A stretch of DNA of 64,000 nucleotides from Saccharopolyspora montiporae (GCF_015209505.1 NZ_JADEYC010000018.1:62001-126000), one strand, 5' to 3'; numbered from the stretch's first letter, positions 1-9,357 are shown. A program made the numbers and translations. Notes: generated from the letters alone by a model not told the origin.

Positions 1-1362
1 CACGGCCTCCAGGATGTCCACCGTGCGGCGCTGCACCGGCGAGAACCGGCGGTTCGGGAAGACCACGCCGAACACGACGGCCAACACGCCGAGCAGCAGC
101 AGCGGCGGGAACGACCAGGCCACCGCGAGCGGCTGCTGACCGATCTGCACCAGCAGCCCGACCGTGCAGCCCAGGGCCGCGAGCAGACCGCTGAACAGCA
201 GCGCGAGTGCCTGGCTGCCGTTGGCGTAGTTGCGCCCGCGCAGCAGCAGCACGGCCGCCACGACCACGGCGAACAGCACGCCCCAGATGGTCCCGTCCAG
301 TGCGGACAGCACCGCGCCGAGCGCGGCGACGATCCCGCAGCCCACGATCAGACCGGTCATGTACTGGTGCGCGAGCCCGGTCTGCCGCTCGATCATCCGG
401 TAGTCCGGGAAGCCGGAGTCCTCCTTGAGGTCCTCGGCGCTGCCGGGCACGTGCGGGAGCGGGAGCTTGGCGAGCTGAATGGTGATGCGCGGCAGCAGCG
501 AGATGCCCGCGAGCCCGACGGCCGCGGCGCCGGCTGCGATCCCGGAGTTCACCGCGGTGTCCGGGATCAGCGTGGCGATCAGGAAGGAGGCCGTGCCGAA
601 CGCGCCCGCCGTGGCGGCCGCGATGAACGTGATGATCCCGGCGCCGATGACCATGATGGACACCGCGGCGCAGATGAGCACCAGGGCGCAGGCGAACAGC
701 AGCCGCGGTTCCAGCGAGGAGCCGGGCACCGCGTTGAACCCGGCCACGAAGGCCATCGGCAGACCGCCCGCCGCCGCGATGACCGTGCCGGTGGTGGACG
801 CCGCGTAGGCGCGGGTGACCACGGATCCCACGCCGACGGCCAGCAGCGCCGCCAGGAACGCCACCGCGGCGGCCACGACCTGGTAGGCGATCTTGGCCAT
901 GCTGTCCATCGTCGGGTGCAGCAGCCCGGCGGGCCCTGCGATGCCCAGCGCCACCGCGGCGGCGATCATGCCCAGCGCGCCCGCGGTGTGCCCGACCCGC
1001 GCCGCGGTCTCCTTGGTCCACGGGCGGTAGCTGCCGGGTTCCGCTTCGGCGAGCGCGTCGACCACGTCGTCGTACAGCGGGGGTGGCGGATCGTCCGACC
1101 TGCGCCGCAGCTGCAACATGTCGCCGTCGACGATGCCCTGCGAAGCCAGCGTCTGACCGGGGTCGAGGGGTTGGCTCTCCCCGAGCTTGGCCAAGCACCA
1201 GCCGCCGTGGCGCGAGCCGCCGTCGGGGGTGATCTCGCGTGCCATGTCCAGCAGCATCGGCAGCAGGTCCGCTACCGACACGTCCGCGGGAAGCGCCAGG
1301 TCGATGCGAGTTGTCGGCGCCACCACCGTCACGCGGCTGAACACCGTGGTCCCGGTCGCCAC
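1..1362 (-). CDS. eccD: EccD, ESX-4 type VII secretion membrane channel subunit (3' end cut by the window)
   Basis: Integral membrane subunit of the ESX core complex. The visible 454 codons begin with a ubiquitin-like domain (about residues 1-90, starting VATGTTVFSRVTVVAP), then a charged linker, then roughly eleven hydrophobic segments, which is the EccD plan. The reading frame runs off base 1 and the family is usually about 470-510 residues, so only a short C-terminal piece should be missing. I chose GTG at 1362 because AGGGAG lies just upstream and the ubiquitin-like fold starts there. It is divergent from eccC, as eccD4 and eccC4 are in M. tuberculosis; mycP and eccB would be expected just beyond the edge. 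The ESX-4 assignment rests on neighbours. Confidence 0.93.
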   Translation of the reverse strand, partial: MATGTTVFSRVTVVAPTTRIDLALPADVSVADLLPMLLDMAREITPDGGSRHGGWCLAKLGESQPLDPGQTLASQGIVDGDMLQLRRRSDDPPPPLYDDVVDALAEAEPGSYRPWTKETAARVGHTAGALGMIAAAVALGIAGPAGLLHPTMDSMAKIAYQVVAAAVAFLAALLAVGVGSVVTRAYAASTTGTVIAAAGGLPMAFVAGFNAVPGSSLEPRLLFACALVLICAAVSIMVIGAGIITFIAAATAGAFGTASFLIATLIPDTAVNSGIAAGAAAVGLAGISLLPRITIQLAKLPLPHVPGSAEDLKEDSGFPDYRMIERQTGLAHQYMTGLIVGCGIVAALGAVLSALDGTIWGVLFAVVVAAVLLLRGRNYANGSQALALLFSGLLAALGCTVGLLVQIGQQPLAVAWSFPPLLLLGVLAVVFGVVFPNRRFSPVQRRTVDILEAV

Positions 1363-1666
1363 TTGGGCCCCCTACTCCCTTGCTCGTTTGCCTTGCATTC
1401 GGTTATCGCGCTGGCTCGATCCAACCAAGAACGGTTTTTCTGCCGAAACCGGCCCGGCGGTCGCCAGAGCGCCCCTAGTATGGCCACACCGACCGTCGAC
1501 GGGTGACTGGTTTGGGCCAACTCGTGGCAACTACTTTCGTATCCGATTGGTCACGCCGGCTGGTCCCGGCCGGGGCTGGACCCCGCTGTCGGCGGTGTCG
1601 CGGGCAGTACGGATGCTGGCCGTGGCCTTCGAGAGCACGTTTGACACGGAAAGGTTGCTGCGTCCG
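1363..1666. promoter_or_regulatory. Divergent eccD/eccC intergenic region
   Basis: 304 bases between the two divergent ESX starts, locally less GC-rich than the flanking genes. A TAGTAT hexamer near 1475 is a possible -10 for eccC, but I see no convincing -35. The frame upstream of eccC is open without stops, which in this GC context does not show that it is translated. Confidence 0.4.
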
Positions 1667-4600
1667 GTGAGCACGCTGCAGTTCAAGCGCACGCCACGCC
1701 TGGCCGCTCCCAAGCCGCCGGGCGGGGAGGTGCACCTCGAACCACCGCCGGAGATTCCGCGAACGATCCCGGGCAACGTCGTCCAGAAGATCCTTCCGGG
1801 CATCATGATCGTCGCGTCGCTGGGCATGATGGTCTTCATGCTCCAGCGGGCGGCCAACAACCCCATGATGCTGATGATGCCGATGATGATGCTCGTCTCG
1901 ACCGTGGGGATGATGGCCGGCGGCGGCAAGGAGGGCGGGCAGAAGAAGGCCGAGATGAACGAGGACCGCAAGGACTACCTGCGGTACCTCGGGCAGATGC
2001 GGGATCGGGCCCGGGAGGCCGCCGACGAGCAGCGGCTGGCCCGCGAGTGGGTGCACCCCGATCCGCAGACGCTGTGGTCGCTGGCCGCGCGCAGCCGTCG
2101 GATGTGGGAGCGCAGGCCGAACGACAACGACTTCTGCCAGGTCCGGGTCGGCCGCGGTTCGCAGCGGTTGGAGACCCGCCTGGTGCCGCCGCAGACCGGC
2201 CCGGTCGACGAGTTGGAGCCGATCACGACCCTGGCGCTGCGCCGGTTCGTGCGGGCGCACTCGCTGGTGCCGGAGCTGCCCATCGCCACCTCGCTGCGCG
2301 GGTTCGCCGCGGTCGGGCTGCAGGGCGAGCGCGAACTGACCCGGGGTTTGGCGCGGGCGATGCTGGCCCAGCTGGCGACGTTCCACACCCCGGACGACGT
2401 GCTCATCGCGGTGGCCAGCAGCGGCCGCGCCCGCACCGAGTGGGAATGGGTCAAGTGGCTGCCGCACGCCCAGCACCCCGAGCACACCGACGGCATCGGC
2501 CCGATGCGGCTGATGAGCGGCTCGCTGCGCGGTGTCGAGGAGATGCTGGCCGAGGAGTTCGCCGAGCGGCAGCGGTTCCAGCGCAACTCGGCGCCGCCGG
2601 AGGGCCAGCCGCACGTCGTCATCCTCGTCGATGACGCGGAGATCACCCGCGAGGAGCAGCTCTACATCGAGGGCGGCCTGGCCGGGGTGACGATCCTCGA
2701 TCTGTCCGACTCGCTCGGCCAGCTCACCGCCCGGCGCGGGATGCGGATGGTCGTGGAGCCGGACCGCATCGGCGCCCGCGGCGGCAGCGGGGTGGAGTGG
2801 TTCGGCAAGCCGGACACGCTCAGCTCGAAGGAGGCCGAGTCGCTGGCCCGGCAGCTCTCGCCGTACCGGGTCGCCGCGGGCGGCCAGGCGGCCGAGGCGG
2901 AAGCGGGTGGTCAGGAGCCGCTGACCACCTCGCTGAACTACGTGGAGCAGTTGGGCCTCGGCGGGGACGTGGTGACGTTCGACCTCAACGAGGCCTGGCG
3001 GGCGCGTCCGGTCAACGACCTGTACCGGGTGGCGATCGGCCCGGGTGAGCAGGGCGAGATCGTGCACCTGGACATCAAGGAGACCGCGTCCGGCGGGATG
3101 GGCCCGCACGGGCTGTGCATCGGTGCGACCGGTTCCGGCAAGTCGGAGTTCCTGCGCACCATCGTGCTCGGCCTGATGGCCACGCACTCCTCGTCGATGC
3201 TCAACTTCGTGCTGGTCGACTTCAAGGGCGGTGCGACGTTCAACGGTTTCGAGCCCGCGCCGCACGTCTCGGCGAGCATCTCCAACCTGGAGGACAACTC
3301 CACGCTGATCGGCCGGATGCAGGACGCGCTGGCCGGTGAGATGAACCGCCGCCAGGAAGTGCTCAACAAGGCGGGCGCGAAGAACGTCTGGGACTACCGC
3401 AAGATGGGCGAGGCGGGCGACGACAACTGCCAGGAGCCGCTGCCCGCGCTGTTCGTGGTCATCGACGAGTTCTCCGAGCTGCTGCAGCAGCAGCCGGACT
3501 TCGCCGAGCTGTTCGTGATGATCGGTCGGCTGGGCCGATCGCTGCAGGTCCACCTGCTGCTGGCCTCGCAGCGCCTGGAAGAGGGCAAGCTGCGCGGCCT
3601 GGACTCGCACCTGTCCTACCGGATCGGTCTCAAGACGTTCAACGCGGCGGAATCCCGCGCGGCGATCGGCGTTCCGGACGCCGGTGACCTGCCGGCCACG
3701 GGCGGGCACGGATTCCTGAAGCACCCCAACGGGATGGACCGCTTCCGGGCGGCCTTCGTCTCCGGCCACCTGCACCAGACCAGCGGGCGCAAACCGGCGC
3801 TCAAGGGCGGGGCGCAACCGGTCACCGGGGACAAGATGCCGCGCTACTTCATCCCGGACTTCGTGGAGAAGCCCCCGGAACCGGAGCAGCCGGTCGAGGA
3901 GGAGCCCGCGGAGCAGCAGGAGGAGGAGAAGGACGACCTCGCTCCGACCGACTTCCAGATCGTCATCGACAAGATCCGCGGCCAAGGCCCGCCTGCGCAC
4001 CAGGTGTGGCTGCCCCCGCTGGACACGCCGCCGACGCTGGACGCGCTGCTCCCGCCGCTGCAGCAGACCGACGACCGCGGTTACACGGCCGCCGGGTACG
4101 CGGGCAGCGGCAGGCTGCAGGTACCGGTCGGGCTCATCGACGTGCCGTACCACCAGCGCCAGGACCCGATGATGCTGGACCTGGGCGGCGGCGCCGGGCA
4201 CGGTGCGGTCGTGGGCGGCCCGCAGTCGGGCAAGTCCAACGCGCTGCGTTCGGTGATCACCGCGATGTCGGTCACGCACACCCCGGAGGAGGTGCAGTTC
4301 TACTGCGTCGACCTGGGTGGCGGTTCGATGGCCGCGCTGCGCAACCTGCCGCACGTCGGTTCGTTCGGCGGCCGCCGCGATCCGGACACGGTGCGCCGCA
4401 CGGTGGCCGAGCTCAAGCAGCTGCTGTCCGAGCGGGAAGCCCGGTTCCAGCAGCAGGCCATCGACGGCATGACCGATTTCCGCAACCGCAAGCGGCGCGG
4501 GGAGATCGAGGACGACCCCTACGGCGACGTCTTCCTGGTCATCGACGGGTGGCGCACGTTCCGCGAGGAGTTCGAATCGCTGGAGCAGGACGTGCTCAAC

Positions 4601-5764
4601 CTGGCCGCCAACGGCCTGACGTTCGGCGTGCACGTGTTCGTCTCGGCGACCCGCTGGGCGGAGATCCGGCCGGCGCTGAAGGACCTGCTCGGCACCCGGC
4701 TGGAGTTGCGGCTGGGCGACCCGAGCGAGTCCGAGATCGACCGCAAGGTGGCGGTGACCGTCCCGGCGGAACGTCCGGGCCGCGGTATGCACAACACGAA
4801 ACTGCACTTCCTGACCGCGGTTCCACGCGTGGACAGCGAGAACATCGGTGACCGCGTGGGTATCGAGGAAGAGCAGGCCGAACGGGAGCGCAGGCCCGCC
4901 CGCGCCGGCTGGGAGCTGTACAACGACGACCTCGCCGACGGGGTCTCCGACCTGGTCAACCGGGTCAAGAGCTCCTGGAAGGGCCGTCCTGCGCCGCAGG
5001 TCCGGCTGCTGCCCGAACTGCTGCCGTACGAGCAGCTGCCGCGTCCGGAACAGCAGCCCGCGCCGAAGCTGGTGCCGGTCGGCGTCAACGAGGACGGGTT
5101 GCACCCGGTCTACCTGGACTTCGCCCGAGAGCCGCACTTCTACGCGTTCGGCGAGCCGGAGTCGGGCAAGACGGCGCTGCTGCGCACCATCGTGCGCGGC
5201 ATCACCGAGCGCTACACGCCCAAGGAAGCGCTGATCCTGCTGGTCGACTACCGGCGCACGATGCTCGGGTTCCTCAACACCGGGCATCTGCTGGAGTATT
5301 CGGTCGGTGCCGACCAGCTCAAGGGCAACGTCAAGGACGTGTGCGCGGCGCTGAAGAAGCGCCTGCCGGGGCCGGACGTGACGCAGGAGCAGTTGAAGAA
5401 CCGCTCCTGGTGGAAGGGGCCGGAGTTGTTCGTGATCGCGGACGACTACGACCTGGTGGCTCCGCAGGGCAACAACCCGCTGCAGCCGCTGGCCGATTTC
5501 ATCCCGCAGGCCGCGGACGTCGGTCTGCACGTGATCCTGGCCCGCAACTCCGGTGGGGCCAGCCGCGCGATGTTCGAGCCGATCATCGGCAAGATGCGGG
5601 AGTCCTCGGCTCCGGGTCTGGCGATGAGCGCGAACAAGGACGACGGTCAGCTGGTGGGCAACATCAAGTCCCGGCACCTGCCGCCGGGGCGCGGAACGCT
5701 GGTCTCGCGCAGCCTGCGCGGCGGCCCGCAGATGATCCAGAGCGCCTACCTGCAGCCGGAGTGA
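1667..5764 (+). CDS. eccC: EccC, ESX-4 FtsK/SpoIIIE-type ATPase
   Basis: Motor ATPase that recognises and drives export of WXG100 substrates through the ESX membrane complex. It has 1365 residues as a single chain, not split in two as in ESX-1. Two membrane segments lie at about residues 45-90 and are very Met-rich. Three FtsK-like ATPase domains follow with P-loops GATGSGKS (about 485), GGPQSGKS (about 848) and GEPESGKT (about 1161). Walker B is VVIDEF in domain 1 but LVIDGW in domain 2 and VIADDY in domain 3, so the last two look catalytically weaker, which is usual for EccC. An acidic Glu-rich linker sits near 3880-3930. I chose GTG at 1667 because the protein then begins STLQFKRTPRL like other EccC proteins and has GGAAAGG upstream. 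An upstream in-frame ATG at 1613 is possible. Confidence 0.95.
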   Translation: MSTLQFKRTPRLAAPKPPGGEVHLEPPPEIPRTIPGNVVQKILPGIMIVASLGMMVFMLQRAANNPMMLMMPMMMLVSTVGMMAGGGKEGGQKKAEMNEDRKDYLRYLGQMRDRAREAADEQRLAREWVHPDPQTLWSLAARSRRMWERRPNDNDFCQVRVGRGSQRLETRLVPPQTGPVDELEPITTLALRRFVRAHSLVPELPIATSLRGFAAVGLQGERELTRGLARAMLAQLATFHTPDDVLIAVASSGRARTEWEWVKWLPHAQHPEHTDGIGPMRLMSGSLRGVEEMLAEEFAERQRFQRNSAPPEGQPHVVILVDDAEITREEQLYIEGGLAGVTILDLSDSLGQLTARRGMRMVVEPDRIGARGGSGVEWFGKPDTLSSKEAESLARQLSPYRVAAGGQAAEAEAGGQEPLTTSLNYVEQLGLGGDVVTFDLNEAWRARPVNDLYRVAIGPGEQGEIVHLDIKETASGGMGPHGLCIGATGSGKSEFLRTIVLGLMATHSSSMLNFVLVDFKGGATFNGFEPAPHVSASISNLEDNSTLIGRMQDALAGEMNRRQEVLNKAGAKNVWDYRKMGEAGDDNCQEPLPALFVVIDEFSELLQQQPDFAELFVMIGRLGRSLQVHLLLASQRLEEGKLRGLDSHLSYRIGLKTFNAAESRAAIGVPDAGDLPATGGHGFLKHPNGMDRFRAAFVSGHLHQTSGRKPALKGGAQPVTGDKMPRYFIPDFVEKPPEPEQPVEEEPAEQQEEEKDDLAPTDFQIVIDKIRGQGPPAHQVWLPPLDTPPTLDALLPPLQQTDDRGYTAAGYAGSGRLQVPVGLIDVPYHQRQDPMMLDLGGGAGHGAVVGGPQSGKSNALRSVITAMSVTHTPEEVQFYCVDLGGGSMAALRNLPHVGSFGGRRDPDTVRRTVAELKQLLSEREARFQQQAIDGMTDFRNRKRRGEIEDDPYGDVFLVIDGWRTFREEFESLEQDVLNLAANGLTFGVHVFVSATRWAEIRPALKDLLGTRLELRLGDPSESEIDRKVAVTVPAERPGRGMHNTKLHFLTAVPRVDSENIGDRVGIEEEQAERERRPARAGWELYNDDLADGVSDLVNRVKSSWKGRPAPQVRLLPELLPYEQLPRPEQQPAPKLVPVGVNEDGLHPVYLDFAREPHFYAFGEPESGKTALLRTIVRGITERYTPKEALILLVDYRRTMLGFLNTGHLLEYSVGADQLKGNVKDVCAALKKRLPGPDVTQEQLKNRSWWKGPELFVIADDYDLVAPQGNNPLQPLADFIPQAADVGLHVILARNSGGASRAMFEPIIGKMRESSAPGLAMSANKDDGQLVGNIKSRHLPPGRGTLVSRSLRGGPQMIQSAYLQPE

Positions 5765-6096
5765 CCGGTGGGCGGGCGGTCCGCGCGACCGCCCGCCGCG
5801 CGACCTCCCTCGCGGGTGCCGCGGGGGAGGTCGTTGCCGTTCAGCGGGGGGCTGCGCAGGAGCGCGTCGGTCCAGTGCGGTTCGCGCGGGCGGTCGGCGA
5901 GGATCCGCCAGCACTGCGCGCAGGTGGGTTCGCGGATCCAGTCGGTCTCGGTGCGGTCGTGCAGTTCCGCGGTGTCCACATCGGCCCCGCAGAAGGCGGT
6001 GGTGGTCCGCCCGCGGGGCAGGCGGCGGTCGTCCGCGTCGAACGCGTGCCGCCCTCCGGTGACCGGACGCCACACGTAGCCGGGGTATTCGCCCAT
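5746..6096 (-). CDS. Small zinc-finger-like protein of the Pseudonocardiaceae type
   Basis: 116 residues. After a YPGYVWRPV start there are spaced metal-ligand candidates: His in GGRHAFD, Cys in TAFCG, His in AELHD, and a C-x2-C pair in EPTCAQCWR followed later by PHW. I recall such C/H proteins beside DUF5753 regulators in Pseudonocardiaceae; function is unknown and metal binding is inferred. ATG at 6096 is supported by a strong GGAGGTGG site. A longer in-frame start exists at 6273 but lacks this site. The 3' end overlaps eccC by 19 bases on the opposite strand. It is divergent from the DUF5753 gene. Confidence 0.72.
   Translation of the reverse strand: MGEYPGYVWRPVTGGRHAFDADDRRLPRGRTTTAFCGADVDTAELHDRTETDWIREPTCAQCWRILADRPREPHWTDALLRSPPLNGNDLPRGTREGGRAAGGRADRPPTGHSGCR
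5771..5797 (+). terminator. Hairpin after eccC
   Basis: Perfect 11-bp GC stem (5771-5781 with 5787-5797) and 5-base loop, starting 6 bases after the eccC stop. There is no U-tract, as is common for actinobacterial terminators. It lies inside the end of the converging zinc-finger gene. A second 9-bp inverted repeat follows at about 5802-5834. Confidence 0.55.
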
Positions 6097-6202
6097 CACC
6101 ACCTCCGTGATCGTTCGTACGAGGATGCCACCGATCCGCAGATCTTCAATTCCCCGGATGAGCGAGAAGCGGTGCGCCGCGGTGGCTTCGTAAGCTGGTG
6201 CC

Positions 6203-7051
6203 ATGCCGGACACTCCCCGATCCCGCGCGTTGGCGAAGGAATTGCGCGCCGCCCGCAAGTCCGCCGGTCTCACGTTGCGCGAACTGCACGAGGCGCTGGG
6301 CTGGTCGCAGGCGCGGATCAGCCGAGTGGAGACCGGTCAGCGCGGTATCCGACCGGAGGCGGTGGCCGAACTGCTCGACGTGCTGGGGGTTTTCGGCCCC
6401 GACCGGGGCCGGATGCTGCGCCTGGCCGCCGAAGTCCGCACCCCGCGGTGGAGCGGTCTGGTCGGTGATCTCCCGCCGCAGCTGACCAATCTGCTCGATG
6501 CCGAGCAGCGCGCGGTGCGCATCACCGAGGTATCGCTGAACCTGGTTCCCGGCCTGGTGCAGACCCCGGAGTACGCGCGGGCGGTCCTGGAATCGGCGGG
6601 CGTCGGTGCGATCGAGCTGGCGGACATGCTCGCGGTGCGGCGGACCCGGCAGCGCGCCCTCCGCTCCGGCGATGCCCCGGTGCACCGGTGCTTCGTGGAC
6701 GAGGCTGCGCTGCTGCGCCCGGTGGGCGGGTCTGAGGTGATGGCAGCGCAGGTGCGCAGGCTGCGCGAAGCGGGGTTCGGCGAGCGGGTGCAGCTGCGGG
6801 TCATCCCGCTGGCCGCGGGGGCGCACGCCGGGTTGGCGGGCACGTTCGTGCTCTTCGGCTTCCCGCGGTCCGGACCGCTGGTGTACACCGAGGCCCGCAG
6901 TTCCGGGGCTTTCCTGGACGATCCGGCGGACGTGCGGCTGTTCGTCGAGGCGGTCGAGCTCGTCGACGGAGCCAGTGCGAGCGAGCAGGAATCCGCGGAA
7001 ATCCTGAACAGGTACGCGAAGTATCACGAGAATGGCGGCCATGAGCCGTGA
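6203..7051 (+). CDS. XRE-family regulator with DUF5753 (Scr1-type)
   Basis: 282 residues: N-terminal helix-turn-helix of the Cro/C1 type (about 10-65, LRELHEALGWSQARISRVE) followed by a DUF5753 sensor-like domain (about 90-275, beginning LNLVPGLVQTPEYARAVL). Such proteins are abundant in actinomycetes and nearly always precede a DUF397 gene, as here. They are linked to developmental control and described as antitoxin-like; which role applies here is unknown. ATG at 6203 has no clear ribosome site, but TAAGCT at 6191-6196 lies 6 bases upstream, fitting a leaderless transcript. The pair sits inside the ESX-4 locus. Confidence 0.9.
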   Translation: MPDTPRSRALAKELRAARKSAGLTLRELHEALGWSQARISRVETGQRGIRPEAVAELLDVLGVFGPDRGRMLRLAAEVRTPRWSGLVGDLPPQLTNLLDAEQRAVRITEVSLNLVPGLVQTPEYARAVLESAGVGAIELADMLAVRRTRQRALRSGDAPVHRCFVDEAALLRPVGGSEVMAAQVRRLREAGFGERVQLRVIPLAAGAHAGLAGTFVLFGFPRSGPLVYTEARSSGAFLDDPADVRLFVEAVELVDGASASEQESAEILNRYAKYHENGGHEP

Positions 7052-7244
7052 ATCGCTGGTGTGGAGGAAGCCGGGCCGCAGCGGCCCGCAGGGCAACTGC
7101 GTGGAGGTCGGTTCCGCCGCCGGTTCGGTCCGGGTGCGTGATTCGAAGGACCCGCGCGGTGCGGTGCTGGAGTTCGACCGGCGGGTGTGGACCTGCTTCC
7201 TGACCGCGGTGCGGACCGGCTTCGTCCGGGGCATGTCGACGTGA
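7041..7244 (+). CDS. DUF397 protein
   Basis: 67 residues with the family signature WRKPGRSGPQGNCVEV and RDSKDPRG. Its start overlaps the end of the DUF5753 gene by 11 bases (start at 7041; an in-frame ATG at 7032 is also possible), indicating translational coupling. DUF397 proteins are the customary partners of DUF5753 regulators and are proposed to act as a toxin-like or effector half of the pair; the biochemical role is not established. I preferred 7041 because DUF397 proteins usually begin a few residues before the WRKS-type motif. Confidence 0.88.
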   Translation: MSRESLVWRKPGRSGPQGNCVEVGSAAGSVRVRDSKDPRGAVLEFDRRVWTCFLTAVRTGFVRGMST

Positions 7245-7273
7245 CCGGGTATGGGGCGTCCGTCGTTGAAGTT

Positions 7274-7416
7274 CACACGAACGTGTGGTCTTCCGCGGTC
7301 GTTGCCGACATCCCGCCGCCCCGCCTGCGGCGCGAATCCGCACCGGACGGGCGGTAGCCGCCCCTGTCGACCGGACCCGGACTGCTGGTGAGCCCGCAGC
7401 ACCACCCTCTAGGGTG
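7274..7416. promoter_or_regulatory. Two 14-bp palindromes upstream of the Hsp70-like gene
   Basis: CACACGAACGTGTG at 7274-7287 and CACCCTCTAGGGTG at 7403-7416 are both perfect 6-2-6 palindromes in the 259-base gap before the Hsp70-like gene. The second overlaps TAGGGT (7410-7415), a plausible -10, so it could be an operator. There is no clear -35. Confidence 0.35.
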
Positions 7417-7503
7417 CCGTGCCGGGGGAGGCGGCACGCCTGGCGGCGGCCGGACGACCACGCCGGAGGACCGCGGTCCTGCGCGGCGGTGAAGGAGTTC
7501 TGG

Positions 7504-9357
7504 GTGTCCCTGCACGTCTCGATCGACTTCGGCACGTCGAGCACATGCGCCGTCGTCGCGGTCGGTGGTGGTGAACCGCAGGTCGTCGTGGTCGACGGCC
7601 AGCCGCTGGTGCCCTCGGCCGTGTTCGCGGCCCCGGACGGCACGCTGTTCGTCGGGCACGAGGCCGAACGCCAGGCCGCCGTGGACCCGGCCCGGTTCGA
7701 ACCGCACCCCAAGCGGCGGATCGACGAGGGCGAACTGCTGCTCGGTTCCACCGTGCTGCCCGTCCCCGACGCGGTGCGCGCCGTGCTCGGCCGGGCCGTC
7801 GCCGAGGCGCGCCGCTACGCGGGCGGCGCGGTCGTGGACCTGCTCGTGCTCACGCATCCCGCGAACTGGGGGTCGGTGCGCACCGGGGTGCTGCGCCGCG
7901 CGGCCGCCGGACTGGGCCGGGAGATCGCGCTGGTGCCCGAGCCGGTCGCCGCCGCGGTGTTCCACTCGGCCGGATTGCACTCCGCCGGGCTCGCCGACGG
8001 CGCGGCCCTGGCGGTGCTGGACATGGGCGGTGGCACGGTCGACGCCAGCGCGGTGGCCAAGAACGGCCCCTCCTTCGACGTGCTGGCGACCCGCGGCGAT
8101 CCGAACTTCGGCGGCGCGGACATCGATCAGGCGCTGCTCGACCACGTCGGTACCGGTGCCGGGCGCGCGGATCCGGCCGCGTGGGCGGCGCTCGCGCACG
8201 GCCGGGAGATGCCCGACCGGCGCCGCCGCCGCGTGCTGCGCCAGGACGTGCGCGGGGCGAAGGAGACGCTGTCCCGGCACACCTACACGGATGTGCCGCT
8301 GCCGCAGCCGTTCTCCGATGCGCACGTCACCCGGGCCGATCTGGAGGGGCTCGTGCATCGGCGGCTCGCGGGCACCGCCGAGCTCGTGCTGGACACGCTG
8401 CGCACCGCGCAGGTCGAACGCGGTCGGCTCGCCGGGGTGTTCCTGGTCGGCGGTTCCAGCCGGATTCCGCTGGTGTCCCGGCTCGTGCACGAACGCACCG
8501 GGGTCGTTCCGACCACATTGGACCAACCGGAGACGGTCGTGGCCCGCGGTGCGCTGCGCGCGGTGCGGCTGGATCCGGAACGCGCAGCGCGTGCCGCGGG
8601 CGGGACGACCGTGCGCAAGCATCCGGTGGGCCCGCCGTCCGGGATACCGCCCGCCGTGGCACCGGGCGATTCGCTCAGCCGCGCCTCGACGATCGTCATC
8701 GGCGCCAGCGATGCCACCCGGCCGGTGTCGGCGGCGCGGCGGCCCGCCGCGCCCGCGGGCAACCGGCTGCCCTGGCTCGTCGCGGCCGCGATCGCCGCCG
8801 CCGCGCTGCTCGGCCTGATCGTCATGCTGCTGACCACCGGCGGTGGTGGTGCCGCAGACTCCCCCGGTCCCGGGAGTCGGGTCGCTTCCGGGGATTCCGC
8901 CGCGCCTTCGGAATCCGAATCCGGCGGGCGCATCGCGCAGTACGACTACTCCTTCGCCGCCCCGGCGGGCTGGCACCAGATCGGCGGCGACCCGCAGAGC
9001 TGGCAGACCCTGGTGGCCCCGGTCGACGGGGATGGCGCCGACCGGATCGCGGTGCAGGAAGGCCGGCTGGACGTCGCGGTCGAAGACGATCCGGAACGCG
9101 CCGTGCAGGACCTGCGCGCCGAGTACGACCGGCGGGTCGCGGGGGGCGAGTCGTTCGCCGAGTTCACCCCGCGCGCCAGCTTCGCCGGCCGCGACGTCGC
9201 GTACTACCGCGAGCAGCACGAGGGCACGACGGTCGAGTGGTACGTGCTGCACCGGGGCCGGTCGCGGGTTTTCGTCGGCTGCCAATACGCGCCGGAAGCG
9301 GTGCGGGACGTGCGCGCCGCCTGCGAACAGGTCGTGGGTTCGGTGCGCATCGGCTGA
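7504..9357 (+). CDS. Hsp70-like type VII secretion-associated membrane protein (Rv3446c-like position)
   Basis: 617 residues. The N-terminal 350 or so residues form an actin/Hsp70-type ATPase: phosphate-1 loop IDFGTSSTCAVV at the very start, phosphate-2 LAVLDMGGGTVDASAV near 175, adenosine motif GVFLVGGSSRIP near 312. The Hsp70 substrate-binding domain is absent. Instead a linker leads to one membrane helix (about 420-445, PWLVAAAIAAAALLGLIV) and an external domain of about 150 residues resembling the C-terminal domain of Rv3446c-family T7SS-associated proteins. GTG at 7504 follows AAGGAG. It lies between eccC and the esx pair as Rv3446c does. A cytosolic ATPase coupled across the membrane to an exported domain suggests a secretion accessory or regulator; this is inference. 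Confidence 0.82.
   Translation: MSLHVSIDFGTSSTCAVVAVGGGEPQVVVVDGQPLVPSAVFAAPDGTLFVGHEAERQAAVDPARFEPHPKRRIDEGELLLGSTVLPVPDAVRAVLGRAVAEARRYAGGAVVDLLVLTHPANWGSVRTGVLRRAAAGLGREIALVPEPVAAAVFHSAGLHSAGLADGAALAVLDMGGGTVDASAVAKNGPSFDVLATRGDPNFGGADIDQALLDHVGTGAGRADPAAWAALAHGREMPDRRRRRVLRQDVRGAKETLSRHTYTDVPLPQPFSDAHVTRADLEGLVHRRLAGTAELVLDTLRTAQVERGRLAGVFLVGGSSRIPLVSRLVHERTGVVPTTLDQPETVVARGALRAVRLDPERAARAAGGTTVRKHPVGPPSGIPPAVAPGDSLSRASTIVIGASDATRPVSAARRPAAPAGNRLPWLVAAAIAAAALLGLIVMLLTTGGGGAADSPGPGSRVASGDSAAPSESESGGRIAQYDYSFAAPAGWHQIGGDPQSWQTLVAPVDGDGADRIAVQEGRLDVAVEDDPERAVQDLRAEYDRRVAGGESFAEFTPRASFAGRDVAYYREQHEGTTVEWYVLHRGRSRVFVGCQYAPEAVRDVRAACEQVVGSVRIG

Noticed and set aside
1187..1666. N-terminal extension of EccC to an ATG at 1187
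   Set aside because: It would overlap the eccD 5' end on the other strand and add 160 low-similarity residues; the EccC family start matches GTG at 1667.
1475..6073. 1532-codon open frame on the minus strand opposite eccC
   Set aside because: Composition is Arg/Leu/His/Ala-rich without domains, and the plus strand carries a full EccC. Long antisense frames are expected from strong GC bias at the third codon position.
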